DNA of 64,000 nucleotides, from assembly GCA_963978895.1 (NCBI GenBank), contig OZ022238.1, positions 9,981,090 to 10,045,089 of the forward strand. The letters run 5' to 3'. Below, in pieces: positions 1 through 32,581 of this stretch; positions within the stretch are counted from its first letter, which is position 1, and the number at the start of each line of letters is the position of its first letter. This stretch comes from Erpobdella octoculata (taxonomy: Eukaryota > Annelida > Clitellata > Hirudinida > Erpobdellidae). Under the pieces are notes generated by a model. The model was not told the origin of the DNA and ran no database searches. It worked only from the letters and a program-made list of their open reading frames with translations. The translations under genes were made by a program, and so were the position numbers.

Positions 1-320
1 TTTCACGGCATTTGCGGCTCATTTTACGACTAGCCGTGGTTTTTGCGGCCGATTACTGTTTTTGCAGCCGGCGACGGCTTATTTCCCGGCTTATATGTAC
101 ATTTCTCGCATGACAATCAGATTTCCCAAAACGGGGAACCGTCTACCTTTCAAAATAAAAAATGTGGAAATGACACGCGCCTTCAAAAAGAGCTCTGAAT
201 CATCATTTTTTTAAGTGTTTTGAAATCACCCATCAATAGCTGTGCTTTCAGACCCATAAATTATGATCAATCACACCACTGTCCACGGACAAATGAAAAC
301 GAAAACTACTTTAACGAGTT
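1..320. other. Degenerate GC-rich repeat remnant, no gene
   Basis: Bases 1-110 contain several imperfect copies of a CCGGCGACGGCTTA-like motif, which returns at about 1,190-1,310. This looks like one old element split by later sequence. I see no coding potential. Confidence 0.35.
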
Positions 321-321
321 T

Positions 322-455
322 AGACCGACTGTCAAACGTTTGTCGGACAGATTGTCAAACGTTTGTCGGACAGATTGTCAAACGTTTGTCGGACAGATTG
401 TCAAACGTTTGTCAGTCAGACTGTTTAAAGTTTGTCAGTCAGACTGTCATCAGTT
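322..455. repeat. Tandem repeat of about 23 bp
   Basis: About five imperfect copies of a unit containing GTCAAACGTTTGTCGGACAG. Two overlapping open frames here only read through the repeat and are not believable genes. Confidence 0.8.
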
Positions 456-504
456 TATCAGGAGATGCAAAACATGCGCTACACATTGATGCACAGAGTT
501 GCTA

Positions 505-690
505 GGTTAGTTGAGTTGGTAGACTGTTAGCCTGGAATGTAAAAGCTTCACAGTTCGAGTCGCACTCACTGCCTAGTAGCCCATGTCAACGGAAATTTTA
601 GCGGGTAAACCCGTTTCTCTCCGTGGGGCATGTAAAAGAATAGCGCCTCTGAGCTCTGTAAGAGGCGCTATATAAATTATCACACCTTTA
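505..690 (+). repeat. tRNA-derived SINE-like element
   Basis: Bases 505-560 resemble a tRNA-type pol III promoter: an A-box-like TTAGTTGAGTTGG and a B-box-like AGTTCGAGTCG. Further on, ATAGCGCCTCT and AGAGGCGCTAT form a perfect 11 bp stem around a 10 base loop, followed by TATAAATTAT. The GCGCTATATAAAT ending recurs near 16,075 and, inverted, near 17,580, which suggests a dispersed family. It is not a functional tRNA gene because no cloverleaf closes. Confidence 0.5.
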
Positions 691-954
691 CATTTATGTA
701 CAATTTGAATTTTCGGAAGCTGGTAAAAATTCATCAGGTTGGAAGCTCCATCATGGCATGAAATAATAATCACTTTCTTGGTATCACGAAAAATCTTTGA
801 TAGAATGAGTCGGATGTAAATTAGCTAAATGATGCCGTGTATCGCACGGAAGCTGAGCGTAAAAGCAAGCTGGGGAAATCGAAGTGGCGAACAGAGGAGT
901 AAACCGCGAGTCATGTCCGAAAACGGTTGGGGTTTTAAATGAATATTTTTTTTA

Positions 955-1118
955 TAATAGTTTATAGTTCTTTACACCAAGTGTTTTAAGACTGAAACGG
1001 CTGTGTGTAAGAAGCACCTAAATACTTCCAGTCGTGGATCATAATTTGATCATTTTAACTTTTCCCTCCTCCTTTCTCCAGGCTTGGGACTGGCTTGCAA
1101 AAGCAAGGCGGAGTTTTT
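955..1118 (+). repeat. Dispersed repeat family B, full copy
   Basis: This stretch, starting TTTATAGTTCTTTACACCA and ending GCAAGGCGGAGTT, has clear relatives at 48,306-48,466 (same strand) and 28,160-28,335 (opposite strand). Shorter pieces lie near 56,398-56,450 and 61,966-62,012. About 160 bp is shared, including GTCGTGGATCA and GGCTTGGGACTGGCT. It behaves like a SINE or MITE; I cannot name the family. Confidence 0.7.
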
Positions 1119-1735
1119 AAATGAATAACTAAATAAAAAGAATTACCTTATCAAAGTAAAAAAAATAAAATCACGGTTAGCCGCGATTATCTCCGCCGGT
1201 GGGGCTTAACTATTTTACGACCGGCTCGCAGTTTAGCCGCGATTTTATCGGCCGGCGACGGCTTAGTACTTTTGCGGATCGGCTTGGCCGGGTAATTTGG
1301 CGGCTTAGGGGTCTTTACAATGCATTTACGTGTAAAAATTTTTGAAATATGTTACCTTTATCTGTTTTTCGTATGCGCGTCTCAGAATAGTCTGATAAAC
1401 TGTCGTCCATGCCGTGCAATTGGTATTCTGTAAAATTGAGAACTAGTTTGAGAATTTTGGGACATAAATTTTGTGCGCCATTGTTTTGAAAATAAAGCAT
1501 GTAATAAGTTCTATTTTACCTTCTTTTACGCTGATTGGTGCTTCGTAATCAGAAGTATCTAAAGCAGCTGCAATGAAAGTTATACTTTTATAAGCATTAT
1601 AATTTAACTTGATTTATCAACTAATAACAGGCAAACCGTAGAAAAAGTTTTTTTTCTCAAAATCCCTTATATTTCTACTTTACATTTGATGCAAATCTTT
1701 TTTGGACACTTTTTCAAATAAATTCCGATGTCCGT

Positions 1736-1862
1736 GTGTATGTATGTATGTATGTATTTATGTATGTATGATTGTATGTATGTATGTAATGTATGTATGT
1801 ATGTATGTATGTATGTATGTATGTATGTATGTATGTATGTATGTATGTATGTATGTATGTAT
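1736..1862. repeat. (TGTA)n microsatellite
   Basis: Tetranucleotide array, interrupted once near 1,760-1,790. Open frames on both strands here (YVCM and YIHT repeats) are translation artefacts. Confidence 0.95.
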
Positions 1863-2142
1863 CAGCGACGGATCTAGGATTTTCCGTTGGGGGATGATCT
1901 AACATACCGATCCTGGGGGGAGGGTGTAACGATCACATTTTATCGACAAAGTTTTCATTCATTTTTAAAAAATGAACTATTGGTTTTATATATTGTTTCT
2001 TTATTAAAAAAAGTTCTAATTGGGAAAAATACCATATTAAAATTAAAAAAAAACTGCTTATTTTTATAGCAAGACTGCAATTTGCAAAAAAATTATAACA
2101 AAATTAATAATATTACCAGAAAAGCAGACTTGTAGACATCAG

Positions 2143-2272
<130 letters not shown>

Positions 2273-2913
2273 GGGGAGACCTGGCACCCTTGATAGCAAG
2301 GCACTCTTGATGCTATAACGTTTTTTCATTACTTACTTATTAAATAAAATCAAGCACGGCACCAGTCTATTGAAAATATAAATTCTTCCCACCTCCTGTG
2401 TTTTTTTTTAATTATGGAATTGTTTCGATTTTATCGATATAATTAACTTTTTAAGGTAAAAAGTAATTTTTCACTCTTTTCATGAATGCTCCAGCTAAAA
2501 AAATAATGCAATGTTTGTGACGTTTTATATACCATTTTGAAGAAAATTCATTCTAGTTTAAAGCATTTGTTTTTCAGCAACAAGGAGGCCTTAACTATTT
2601 GGATTTCACTTAATTTTTGAAAAATGGTGATGTCGGCACCCTTGATAGCACCTCACACAGGCACCTTTGATACTAGTATCAAGGGTCCCTGGAATTTTTT
2701 TTCAAGGTTACCACCAAAAACAGAATGATAGAATTTTTGATTAATCAGTGAAATTGCTTATGTTTTATCACTAAATAATTGTTTTTTTAACTTGGCTAGT
2801 TGAGTTCTGGCTAGCCACTATAGTATTTCTTGTTATTAATTTAGTGAGTTATTCATTAATTTGTGTATATATTGTACGTATTTCAGTCGTTTTTTTATTC
2901 AGCAGGATTTCAT

Positions 2914-3800
2914 TATGCCATATCACAAAAAAAACAACAGACAGAATACCACGAGGTCAAGTTCCTGAAATCGAAATGAAAGCTGCAGTTGAAGCTGTAT
3001 TCAAGGGTCGGACAATATATAATGTTGCTAAAGAGACTGGCGTCAGTGCGATGACATTAAAAAGGTATGTCAAAAAAACTCAGGCAGATCCGAATACGCT
3101 GTACCGTCCGAACTACGTGACCAAGCAGATATTCACAAATGAAGAAGAAAATTCGTTTTCTGAGTACCTTTTACGTGCAGCAAAACTTCATTATGGCTTA
3201 TCAACAAAAACCACCAGAAAATCAGCTTATGAATTTGGTATTTCAATTTCAAAAAATGTTCCAAAATCGTGGCATAGCACGAAGTCTGCTGGACCAGATT
3301 GGCTTCAAGGATTTATGTCCAGGAGGAAAGAACTGTCACTACGGAGCCCTGAGGCTACCAGCTTAGCACGAGCAACCGCCTTCGATCGTCATACAGTCAA
3401 TGATTTTTTTGATAATCTGCGAGATATGCACCACAGAACATCTACAATCAAACATCATAGTTCAAGGTGACTGGAATCGAGCCTTTCAATTTAAGTATTT
3501 TTAATGAAGATGAGCTCTTAGCATCGTATGTTACAGATGTCCAGAACCTGTTGTTGTTGAAGATTCTGGAAAAAATGAATCAGTCACTGTTGATCAAACT
3601 TCTGGCAAAAATGATTCAACTAGTCAGTCAAGTCTACAATTCAATCTTGAAAAACTGAAACCCTTTCCAAAAGCTACAGCTAGGAAAACTGTTCGAAAAC
3701 AGCAGCAACGCACAAGAATTCTTACTGACACGGAAGTGATGAATGAAACTCGCAAACAACAAGAACAAAAAAATAAAAAAGCATCCACTGCAAACAGGGA
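2914..3800 (+). pseudogene. pogo/Tigger/jerky-like transposase, internally deleted and frameshifted
   Basis: The start appears to be ATG at about 2,914 (MPYHKK), followed by a frame change in an A-run. The next frame, to 3,470, carries a Psq-type helix-turn-helix (RGQVPEIEMKAAVEAV, then GVSAMTLKRYV) and a CENP-B/Tc5-type second HTH (GPDWLQGFMSRR, SLRSPEATSLARA). After another break near 3,465 comes the family's C-terminal section (GIEPFN.. and LLASYVTD, then KPFPKATARKT and RILTDTE in another frame). The roughly 200-residue DDE catalytic domain that should lie between is missing, so it cannot act as a transposase. The far C-terminus is separated by the inserted element and continues from about 5,153 to a stop at about 5,216. 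Confidence 0.75.
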
Positions 3801-5152
3801 CGTAAATTCAGCATTTTCCAGGGGGGGCAAAATTTTCCCGCCTTATATAACTTACTGACAGGGTTACCCGCTGTTGTCCGGGTTTTTTGTGCTTAGTTTT
3901 GTCTCGTTTTTGCCAATGAAACGTCAAAGAAATAACAGATTTTTTTTTATTTTTTCAAAATTTTCTCATCAATGAAGTTACCTGTATGCCAAATGTTGTT
4001 AAAATTGCTCCTGCGGATTGGATGTGATAAACGAATGCTCTCACACACACACATTACCTTTTACATTTATATAAATACGTAGGTACAAGCAGAGAGGGAT
4101 GGAGAAATGCATCCCCCATCAGAGTATCAATTGAAATTTTTTGGGTATAATACCTTGTCTTTGGAAAACGACCGCAGCTTTTTTGGGAGGAGAAATTGGA
4201 AGTCTTTGAAAAAATTTTTGAAAAATACTTACGACTACCTCTTACCGGTTATCAGCTTTTTGGAAGAGAATATAAAAAAATTTCTGAAGTGAATCCCCCA
4301 CCAGAAAATTCTGGATTCGCCACGCGCCACTGGGTATAAGGGGGATGAATGATTTAATCATATTGCAGTAAAACAAGTAAAGGAAAAACGAGTTTTTCAA
4401 CACAAACTTTGATTTCAAATACATTCAATTTAGAAATGCAAAAGATGTTCAAAGTTTTTTTTTAATTGAATCATGTATTTTCATCAAATATAAAGCTATG
4501 CTGAAAGTTTCAACTTCCTAGCTAGTCAAAATGCTGGTTAAATTTACTTGCAAGATTTGCGTACAGAGAAAAAGACACACACAAAAAACAGAGATTGTAA
4601 CCTAAATAAAAGTTTGTAAAAAAGATGTCCAAAATGGGGTGGGTATAATTTTGTTTTATTTTTGTGTAATAAAGAATAACTTTGATGTAGACAGCTGTGA
4701 GGGAATCAACAATGTATCATTACCACTAATAGGGTAAAATTCAACGAGTTCGCTGATTGTATTTTGGCACATAAAACAGCTAATCTTTGGACCAACACTG
4801 ATACACAAATTATTACTCTGCAGTTATTGGTAAATCTAGCATCAAGCTAAGATATAAAATTGTCTCCAATACGCATTGAATCATCACGAGGTTAAGTAAA
4901 GTTAAAATTAACATATTATATAGTAAACTCTAAGTAAAATAATTTTTAATTTTGGAAATCAGGGGGGGGCGGCGAATTGTCTATACACGCCAGAAGGATT
5001 CCAATACGCATTGCATCATCACTAGGTTAAGTAAAGTTAAAATTAAATAAATATATAGTAAACTCTAGGTAAAAAAATTCAAATTTTGAAAATCAGGGGG
5101 GGCAAACGCTCCCCCTGACCCCCCCTGCCCCCCCCCCTAATTTACGTCCCTG
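3795..5152. mobile_element. hAT-like non-autonomous element nested in the pogo-like element
   Basis: It begins CAGGGACGTAAATT and ends with the complement AATTTACGTCCCTG. The flanks ACTGCAAA (3,787-3,794) and ACTGCAGA (5,153-5,160) match at 7 of 8 bases, as expected for an aged 8 bp target duplication. G-runs and C-runs lie just inside the ends. The right half has a tandem duplication of about 134 bp (4,864-4,975 and 4,998-5,105), and a copy of dispersed family D lies at 4,370-4,628. I see no transposase. Confidence 0.75.
4370..4628 (+). repeat. Dispersed repeat family D, copy 1
   Basis: About 260 bp closely matching 52,780-53,050, with a shorter match at 33,029-33,150. Shared landmarks are AAAGCTATGCTGAAAGTTTC, CTTGCAAGATTTGCGTACAG and GATTGTAACCTAAATAAAAG. 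A variable CA-rich block sits in the middle. Identity unknown; it may be the end of a retrotransposon. Confidence 0.75.
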
Positions 5153-5534
5153 ACTGCAGAAAACAAAAAGAAAAACACAAAGATTATAAAACCTAACAAG
5201 TCTGATAAAAAATAAGAAAAAACCCTGCAAATAACATTTATTTTAAATTTAGTATCAAAGGTGCCAACATAGTATCAAGGGTGACCGTGCTTAGTATCAA
5301 AGGTGCCGAGACACAGGCACTCTTGATACTATTTTGAAATTTTTTTGTTTCAAATATAACTTTTTTACCAAATAATTTTAAAATAAATTTCTTACAAAGT
5401 TACATTGGATATTTGAATTTCTATTAAATTCACTTAAAAACTTACAAAAAACTCCAACAGTTTCGTCAAATTAAGAAAAATCGAAATTTAGCATCAAGGG
5501 TGCCAGGTCTCCCTATATATATATATGTGTGCAT

Positions 5535-6000
5535 TTCCCTTTATTCTACCTTAGCAAGCGGGAACGGAAGAGCAAGCGGGAACGAGAGAGCAAGCTGAAA
5601 CGGGAGAGCAAGCGGGGAAGGATTGATATTGATTTTTTAAATTGTTATAATTTTGTACATTAAACTTTTAATAAGAAAACCAAAATAATTTATTAGGCAA
5701 AACAACGTTTGCTGGGTCAGCTAGTATATATATATATATATTATATATATATATATTTATTTATGTTTGATTTTTTGTTGTTTCAAAACATAACTAATAA
5801 ATTTTTCAAATGAAAAAATAAGAACTTTTTTTTTAATTTTAAAAAATTTAATAGAATGTATTGTCATGAAGAGCGAGTTTATATTCCATGTTTGAGCTCG
5901 ATTGGATTACGGAAAGTTTGTTAATTTTCTCTTTCAAGGTTTACAAACAATCAAGCAAGCAACACCGGCGATGAAGTTAATGTAAGGAATTTAAAAAAAA
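5535..6000. repeat. Array fragment and family E fragment, no gene
   Basis: Bases 5,553-5,625 are an AGCAAGCGGGAACG-type array of the kind seen at 31.9, 36.7 and 37.4 kb. Bases 5,699-5,730 read AACGTTTGCTGGGTCAGCTAG, a transposon-end-like sequence next to a TA run. Bases 5,745-5,990 are an inverted copy of dispersed family E (compare 54,110-54,420). The ankyrin stop codon lies just beyond. Confidence 0.55.
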
Positions 6001-6056
6001 ACTTTAAAAAAATTTTATGGTTGAATGTTAGCTACAAATAAACATGCACAACTTTT

Positions 6057-27340
<21,284 letters not shown>

Positions 27341-27533
27341 TTCACCAGCGGAAGTAGCCGGATAATCGGATGAAGTGTCTTTTGTGCTGATTTTTCTTTT
27401 AGTTTTTCTACGTTTGTAAGCGCCAAATGAAAGCAAGAAAAATTCTGTAAATAAAAAACAATAATTTATTCAAATTTTGAAAAATAATTTAGCGACTGAA
27501 TTGCTGTTAAACGACAACACCTCTTTTATATTC

Positions 27534-27567
27534 ATCATCGTCATCACCATCACCATCATCACCATCC

Positions 27568-27620
<53 letters not shown>

Positions 27621-27621
27621 G
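27534..27621. repeat. (CAT)n/(ATC)n microsatellite
   Basis: Trinucleotide array upstream of ankyrin coding exon 1. It produces poly-M and poly-I frames that are not genes. Confidence 0.95.
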
Positions 27622-28159
27622 TGGTTACTATTTTAATTATGATGCAAGTGAGAAACACACGTAGGAACCTAAACGTTGACTCATACAATTTTCTAAAAAA
27701 AATCTCAGTAAAAAATATTTGGGTTGAAGTTTCTCTTTTTCTGTCTCTCTGTGTTTTTCTCTTTCCTGTTTATTCTTTTACTCGCCACTTATGCACACAA
27801 CTACACCGATAGATAAACAGACATATAGAACAATCCAGAGAGTGCTAGAACACAAGAACCAAACAATTTTAGTGAGATAAACTTTATGTCTGTTGCCGTG
27901 GAAACTTAAAAAGCTCTAATCAATACCGACATCGGAATGCTATTTTTTTCTATTTAATTCAACTGGACTTTTTTTCTGTTCTTTCTCTCTCTCCCTCTCT
28001 CTTTCTCTCTCTTTCTCTCTCTCTCTCTCGTCCTCCTTTTTTATTCTTTCAGTTATATTCCACATTTAAACATTTAAATTCAGTTAAAAAATATGTTATT
28101 ATCATCGAAGAAGTAGTAAATTACTTACGTAAGAGCTAACATCATAATTGGTAAAAAAA

Positions 28160-28335
28160 TATATATTATTACTGATAACTCCGCCTCGCTAATTGCGAGC
28201 CAGTCCCAAGCCTGGATAAAAGAGGAGGGACAGTTAAAGGATCAAACTTTGATCCACGACAGGAAATACTTATGTGCTTCCTACATACCGCCAATTCAGT
28301 TTTAAAACACATGGTGTAAAGGACTATAAACTATC
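28160..28335 (-). repeat. Dispersed repeat family B, inverted copy
   Basis: Reverse complement of the 955-1,118 and 48,306-48,466 copies, including GAGCCAGTCCCAAGCCTGG and TTTGATCCACGAC. It is followed by a (TA)n run at 28,354-28,407. Confidence 0.75.
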
Positions 28336-28349
28336 ATAAAAAATTATTA

Positions 28350-28408
<59 letters not shown>

Positions 28409-28658
28409 GCACATGGACAGACACAATACAAAAACTGTAAACTTTCGTTTTCATGCACGAACATGGCAGTCTTGATGTTATTTTTAACTTCATAACTCGC
28501 AAAACATTGCCCAAAAAACATAAAACCACTCCAGCTAGTTATTATATTACTGTGGCAATTTAGAAGCTAATTTAGAAATTTGATACTCAACTTCTATTGC
28601 TGCGCGTCTTGATAGAAAATTCAAAAAATAATTTATCAGATAAATAATTTCAACTTAC

Positions 28659-28786
28659 TTCGAGGAAATCAGAAAGAGGAATGAACCAGCAGGTTCGCGA
28701 TTAAAATGCTTCCAATAATTCGGCGCGCAATAAAATGAACCAGCCAACAAGTAGTAGCCAGTTACTTTCTAGTCTTCTTAAGGAAT
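28659..28786 (-). other. Probable 5' UTR exon of ankyrin
   Basis: Bounded by an acceptor (TTTTTCAG) at 28,787 and a strong donor (CTCGAA/GTAAGT) at 28,659. It holds stops in all useful frames, including a TGA in frame with the ankyrin start once joined to the exon at 27,444. That fits an untranslated exon. Confidence 0.5.
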
Positions 28787-29126
28787 CTGAAAAATAGAAA
28801 TAAAAACAGATGAAGAAATATTTGTTACTATAATCTGAATAAATATTTTTATAATGCGAAGGTTAAAATCCGTCTGATTCTTCTTACATGCACACAAAAA
28901 GCTAGAAGAAAATTTCCCATCTGCATAATATCACATTCATACACAATCTTATGTTTTCAGAATCATCCAACAATCGTAGTCGTTTGAGAGAGAAAACAAC
29001 CTCGATACGCTAAAAAAAAGGAAGCTATTCTATTACATCTGCGTATTAAGGCAGAAACAACAACCACACGGGGCAAAGAATAATAATAATGTTGTCGTTT
29101 GATCTTTTAAATATCCTGCATTTTAC

Positions 29127-29208
29127 CTCACCACTCTCCGACCCGAAATCTATTTCAGCGGCGACAGACACAACACACCTAAGCTGCTAATGCAAGCGGC
29201 TTATATAG
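29127..29208 (-). promoter_or_regulatory. Candidate ankyrin promoter and first exon
   Basis: On the minus strand CTATATAAGCC (29,208-29,199) is a good TATA box. Transcription would begin about 30 bp downstream, near 29,172. Two overlapping donors follow, G/GTGAGG at 29,132 and GAG/GTAAAA at 29,127, giving a short first exon that could splice to 28,786. Entirely inferred from position and motifs. Confidence 0.4.
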
Positions 29209-29599
29209 TCTGCTCGTGGAACGCTTCTTTCGCAAACTACGCAAGTCGTGTATGCGCTGCGTACAAGTGGATTCTGTACGTAAAGTTGATGCGCAGAAAT
29301 GTACTGCAGGGAAATGGATAGATAGAGAGAGAGAAGAAAAGTGAAAGAAAAGTGATGGAAGGATTGAGAAAAGAATGAAGAATTTTTTTTTACTGCTAAA
29401 GGGTTTGATAAACAGGGTGTGCAAGATGATATATACACAGAGGTCTGATTTTGTTTTCTTTGCTTGTCCGAACGCATTTTTTTTGGTTTTATATAAAAAG
29501 TAACAAAAAGATATTCAAAAATGTAGCAACATGTTGCAAAGACCACCAACTACTTCTTAATTATTGCACAAATGTTGGAGGTGTTTAGAACGCATAGCT

Positions 29600-30169
29600 G
29601 TCGTCAACCAGCAGTGTAACAGCGATGTTGAGAGAATGTTGGGAGAAGACATTAAAAAAATCTCGAATGTAAATTAGTTTGCATTTGCTGAGCCAGGTGT
29701 CGGTTGATGGAATGGAAATTTAATTCGTAGTAGTTTCATCCAGCGAAATCAACAGCTATTCAACAAAATATGCGTAGAATTCAGAGAACTGATAAGAAAG
29801 GTTTTAAAAAAATGCCGCCCAGTTTTGCCCAGCACTTAACAATCGTTGTGAATTATATCAACCTACAACAACTCGACATCAATATGGCCATCTCTTATGC
29901 ACGCTATTGCTGGTCAGACAGCCAGCTAAGTGTGTGAGTCGGTGTCTGTGTACGAATCAGACATGCTTAAAAATATATTTTTATAAAAATAATGAAAAAT
30001 ACACAACAAACACTGGCTTGAAAATATAAAAAGTTTATGTTTGAGGTTGCATAACTATTGATTCAAACTGGAATATGAAGATTTATTAGTTTTCATGTCT
30101 GTCCGTTCGCAATCGCTCTCATTCTCTCGCTGGAGTTGTTACCATAACATTGATATTAGAAGAAACTAC

Positions 30170-30212
<43 letters not shown>

Positions 30213-31850
30213 TTCGTCAATATCAGTCATCAGTATCATCTTAGTAGTCGTCATCATCAGCATCACTTTTTTAACAGCAATGACCTTCATTTAATAAACA
30301 TCTTGATTGAGTGTTGCTTTTTCCATGATTGGATAATTATGAGATTTAAACAATTTTTCATTAACATATTTCCATGTCATGATTGCGCGCGCCGTGAAGA
30401 TTTTGACTGAAGAAAGCTGAAGTGAATGTCAAGGACGACAATAGTGGACTATTTAGTAAATGCAGCCAGTGGAAGCGATGGTGGTGAGGTAAAAGTCATG
30501 GAAGATAATGATGAGTCATGACGGTGGAGTGTTTTGTGAAGTATTATTAACGATTGTGAAGTTTATACAGCTATCGAGATTAGAGTAATAATGACGATAT
30601 GGTGGTGGTGGTGGTGGTGGTGGTGGTAATGATTGTGGTGTCAACGATGATGAATGAAATGGTGATGGAAGCGGTGATGATAGTGATGTTGCAACATCAC
30701 ATGTCATTCGCGTGACTTTTATTTCAAATTTATTTGTGACGTTTAAAAAAAATAAAAATGACTAAATGCAAACATGTGTTAATTAATATTGGCAGGATGA
30801 TGGCAATGGCGATTCACTTCTGCATTAGTCACGCATGGTCACGTGACCGGTGCAGCATTATGACGTCATCGGCTAAAAAAATTAAATAAAAATATATTTA
30901 TAAGAACGTTTTTGTTCAAGTCATTAATTTCCTTGGAGAGCAGTTTTAGAATTGCTGAATTTCTTCTGAGAGTCAGAAAAAGTCGATAAGTCACCACTGA
31001 GCGATCCTTGTTTCTCCTTCTCCATTACCATGTGAACAGATAGCAGGTGTATCGACTCGATGAAAATTTTATTTAAAAAAGGCACTAACTAAAAATTAAT
31101 CTAAAACAGACCAACATTATCAAACAATTGCAGATTACCGGATGTTCGTAGCTAGGAAATAAGAAATAAGAAGTCAATTTCGTCTACTTTTAATGTTCCG
31201 ACCAACAACTTGTTCACTTCTCTGGATGAATTATTATTGATCCGGACAACCATTTTATACCTACCCGATGGATGCAATATCTGACCACTTGCTCATAATG
31301 ACAACTTACCCGTTCATTAAAACACAACTAAGTCGTATTTAAAGTGGTTTACGGGTTCAAGTCCCTCCCCCTCAAAATTATGGACAACAAATTAAAAAGC
31401 AGGTTCAATATGGTATTTTATGATGGGCAAGAAAGAGAATTGTCAAATTTATAAGGCTAGCAAGACTATGATATTAACGATATTGGGAACTATGTATCTA
31501 TATCACTTAGTATGGAACTTTTTATGAATCACTGCTTCCTAATTCAAGGCTTTTGAGTTCTGAGCTTTCTTTGTGGCAACAACAATTAAAAAATCAATAA
31601 TGAAGATAGACCAGCTTCAGCAATTAAATCATTTTTGTCCTGCAATGTGGAATTTTATCCAAATAAAAAAAAAATTTCCAGATCTTTTTCGACATTAAAA
31701 AGAATTAAATCTTGCATCAGAAGATCTACTAGCGATAAAAGATTAACTGGGCTTGCTCTCGTTAGTATACATAGGAAAATTTTTACATCATAAAAAAGAC
31801 GTTTTTTTTTTAAAAACAACGGTTTTCTTGCGCACTAAAAAGTGTAAAAT
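29600..31850. other. Intergenic region upstream of ankyrin
   Basis: Contains an (ATC)n array (30,171-30,213) and a (TGG)n run (30,600-30,628). A B-box-like GGGTTCAAGTCCC near 31,348 has no convincing A box. No gene seen. CRE-like TGACGTCA lies at about 30,860. Confidence 0.4.
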
Positions 31851-31851
31851 A

Positions 31852-32090
31852 ACTAGCGGGGTACCCGGCGTTGCCCAGGGTTTTTAGAGGTTTTTCTAAT
31901 GATTGTCTCTCTTGCTCCCGTTTCTTTCCCCGCTTGCTTTCCCGTTCTCGGTCACTTTTTCGCTCCGGTCGCTTTCCCGTTCCTGCTTGCTCTCCCGTTC
32001 CCGGTCGTATATTTACAAAGCCGGACCGGTTCGCAACAGGTCACGCCCGGTCGCTTTCCCGCTTTCATATTGATTTGAGAGTTTCTTAAA
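31852..32090 (+). repeat. Family C element (CCCGGCGTTGCCC head plus CGGTCGCTTTCCCG array)
   Basis: Begins GGTACCCGGCGTTGCCCAGG with TTTTTAGAGG, then a degenerate array of CGGTCGCTTTCCCG-type units. The same head and array occur at 36,698-36,990 and, inverted, at 37,227-37,612. A piece lies at 5,553-5,625. Confidence 0.75.
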
Positions 32091-32254
32091 TTTTCAATCC
32101 TCAAATATTTTACATATTAAGTATTTAGAAGACTGTGGTAAATGTTTTCTTATTTTATAGGCTTACATCATCAAAAAATATTTTGCGAAACATTTTTAGC
32201 CACCGAATTACATAAATTATAAAGGATTTTGAAAAAACGAAGTTTTTTATGGTT

Positions 32255-32580
32255 TTCTTGTTATATGCTTTTATTAACTTTCACTAGTCCGGATGTCCAT
32301 GAGATGTTCATGTGATGTCCGAAGAAGTTTAGAGGTTTGGAAGATCAAGATCATTATAAAATTAACCCATTAAGCAAAAGTAATTATTTAAAAACTTAAG
32401 AAGCAAAATTTATTAAAAAATAATTTAAAAAAGAAGGGCGATAACGACAACAAAAACTTTCATCGTCATAGTAACTATAAACATATTTTGTTTACTTTAC
32501 GCTGGGGTAATATTTTACAATACGTTGCTATGAAATTTTTTCATAGTCTTAAAAGCATGTTTTAATTTTTTAAATTAACT
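32255..32580 (+). repeat. Dispersed repeat family E, partial copy
   Basis: Matches 54,465-54,765: TTTCACT-AGTCCGGATGTCCA, GATCATTATAAAATTAACC, TTTCATCGTCATAG and AAAAGCATGTTTTAATTTTT are shared in order. Confidence 0.7.
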
Positions 32581-32581
32581 C

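Larger units (their letters stand above)
2273..5513 (+). mobile_element. pogo/Tigger-like DNA transposon, defective
   Basis: The ends are inverted repeats of about 25 bp: GGGGAGACCTGGCACCCTTG at the left and its near complement CAAGGGTGCCAGGTCTCCC at the right, both abutting TA. Inside lie broken transposase segments (2,914-3,800 and 5,153-5,216). Several copies of a TATCAAGGGTGCC-type motif sit near both ends in both orientations (about 2,632-2,690 and 5,250-5,330) and resemble subterminal transposase-binding sites. A hAT-like element interrupts the right half. Superfamily assignment rests on the TA target, the HTH domains and the transposase tail; the DDE catalytic domain is absent. Confidence 0.75.

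Noticed and set aside
31325..31385. tRNA gene suggested by GGGTTCAAGTCCC
   Set aside because: A B-box-like match only; no A box at the right distance and no cloverleaf.
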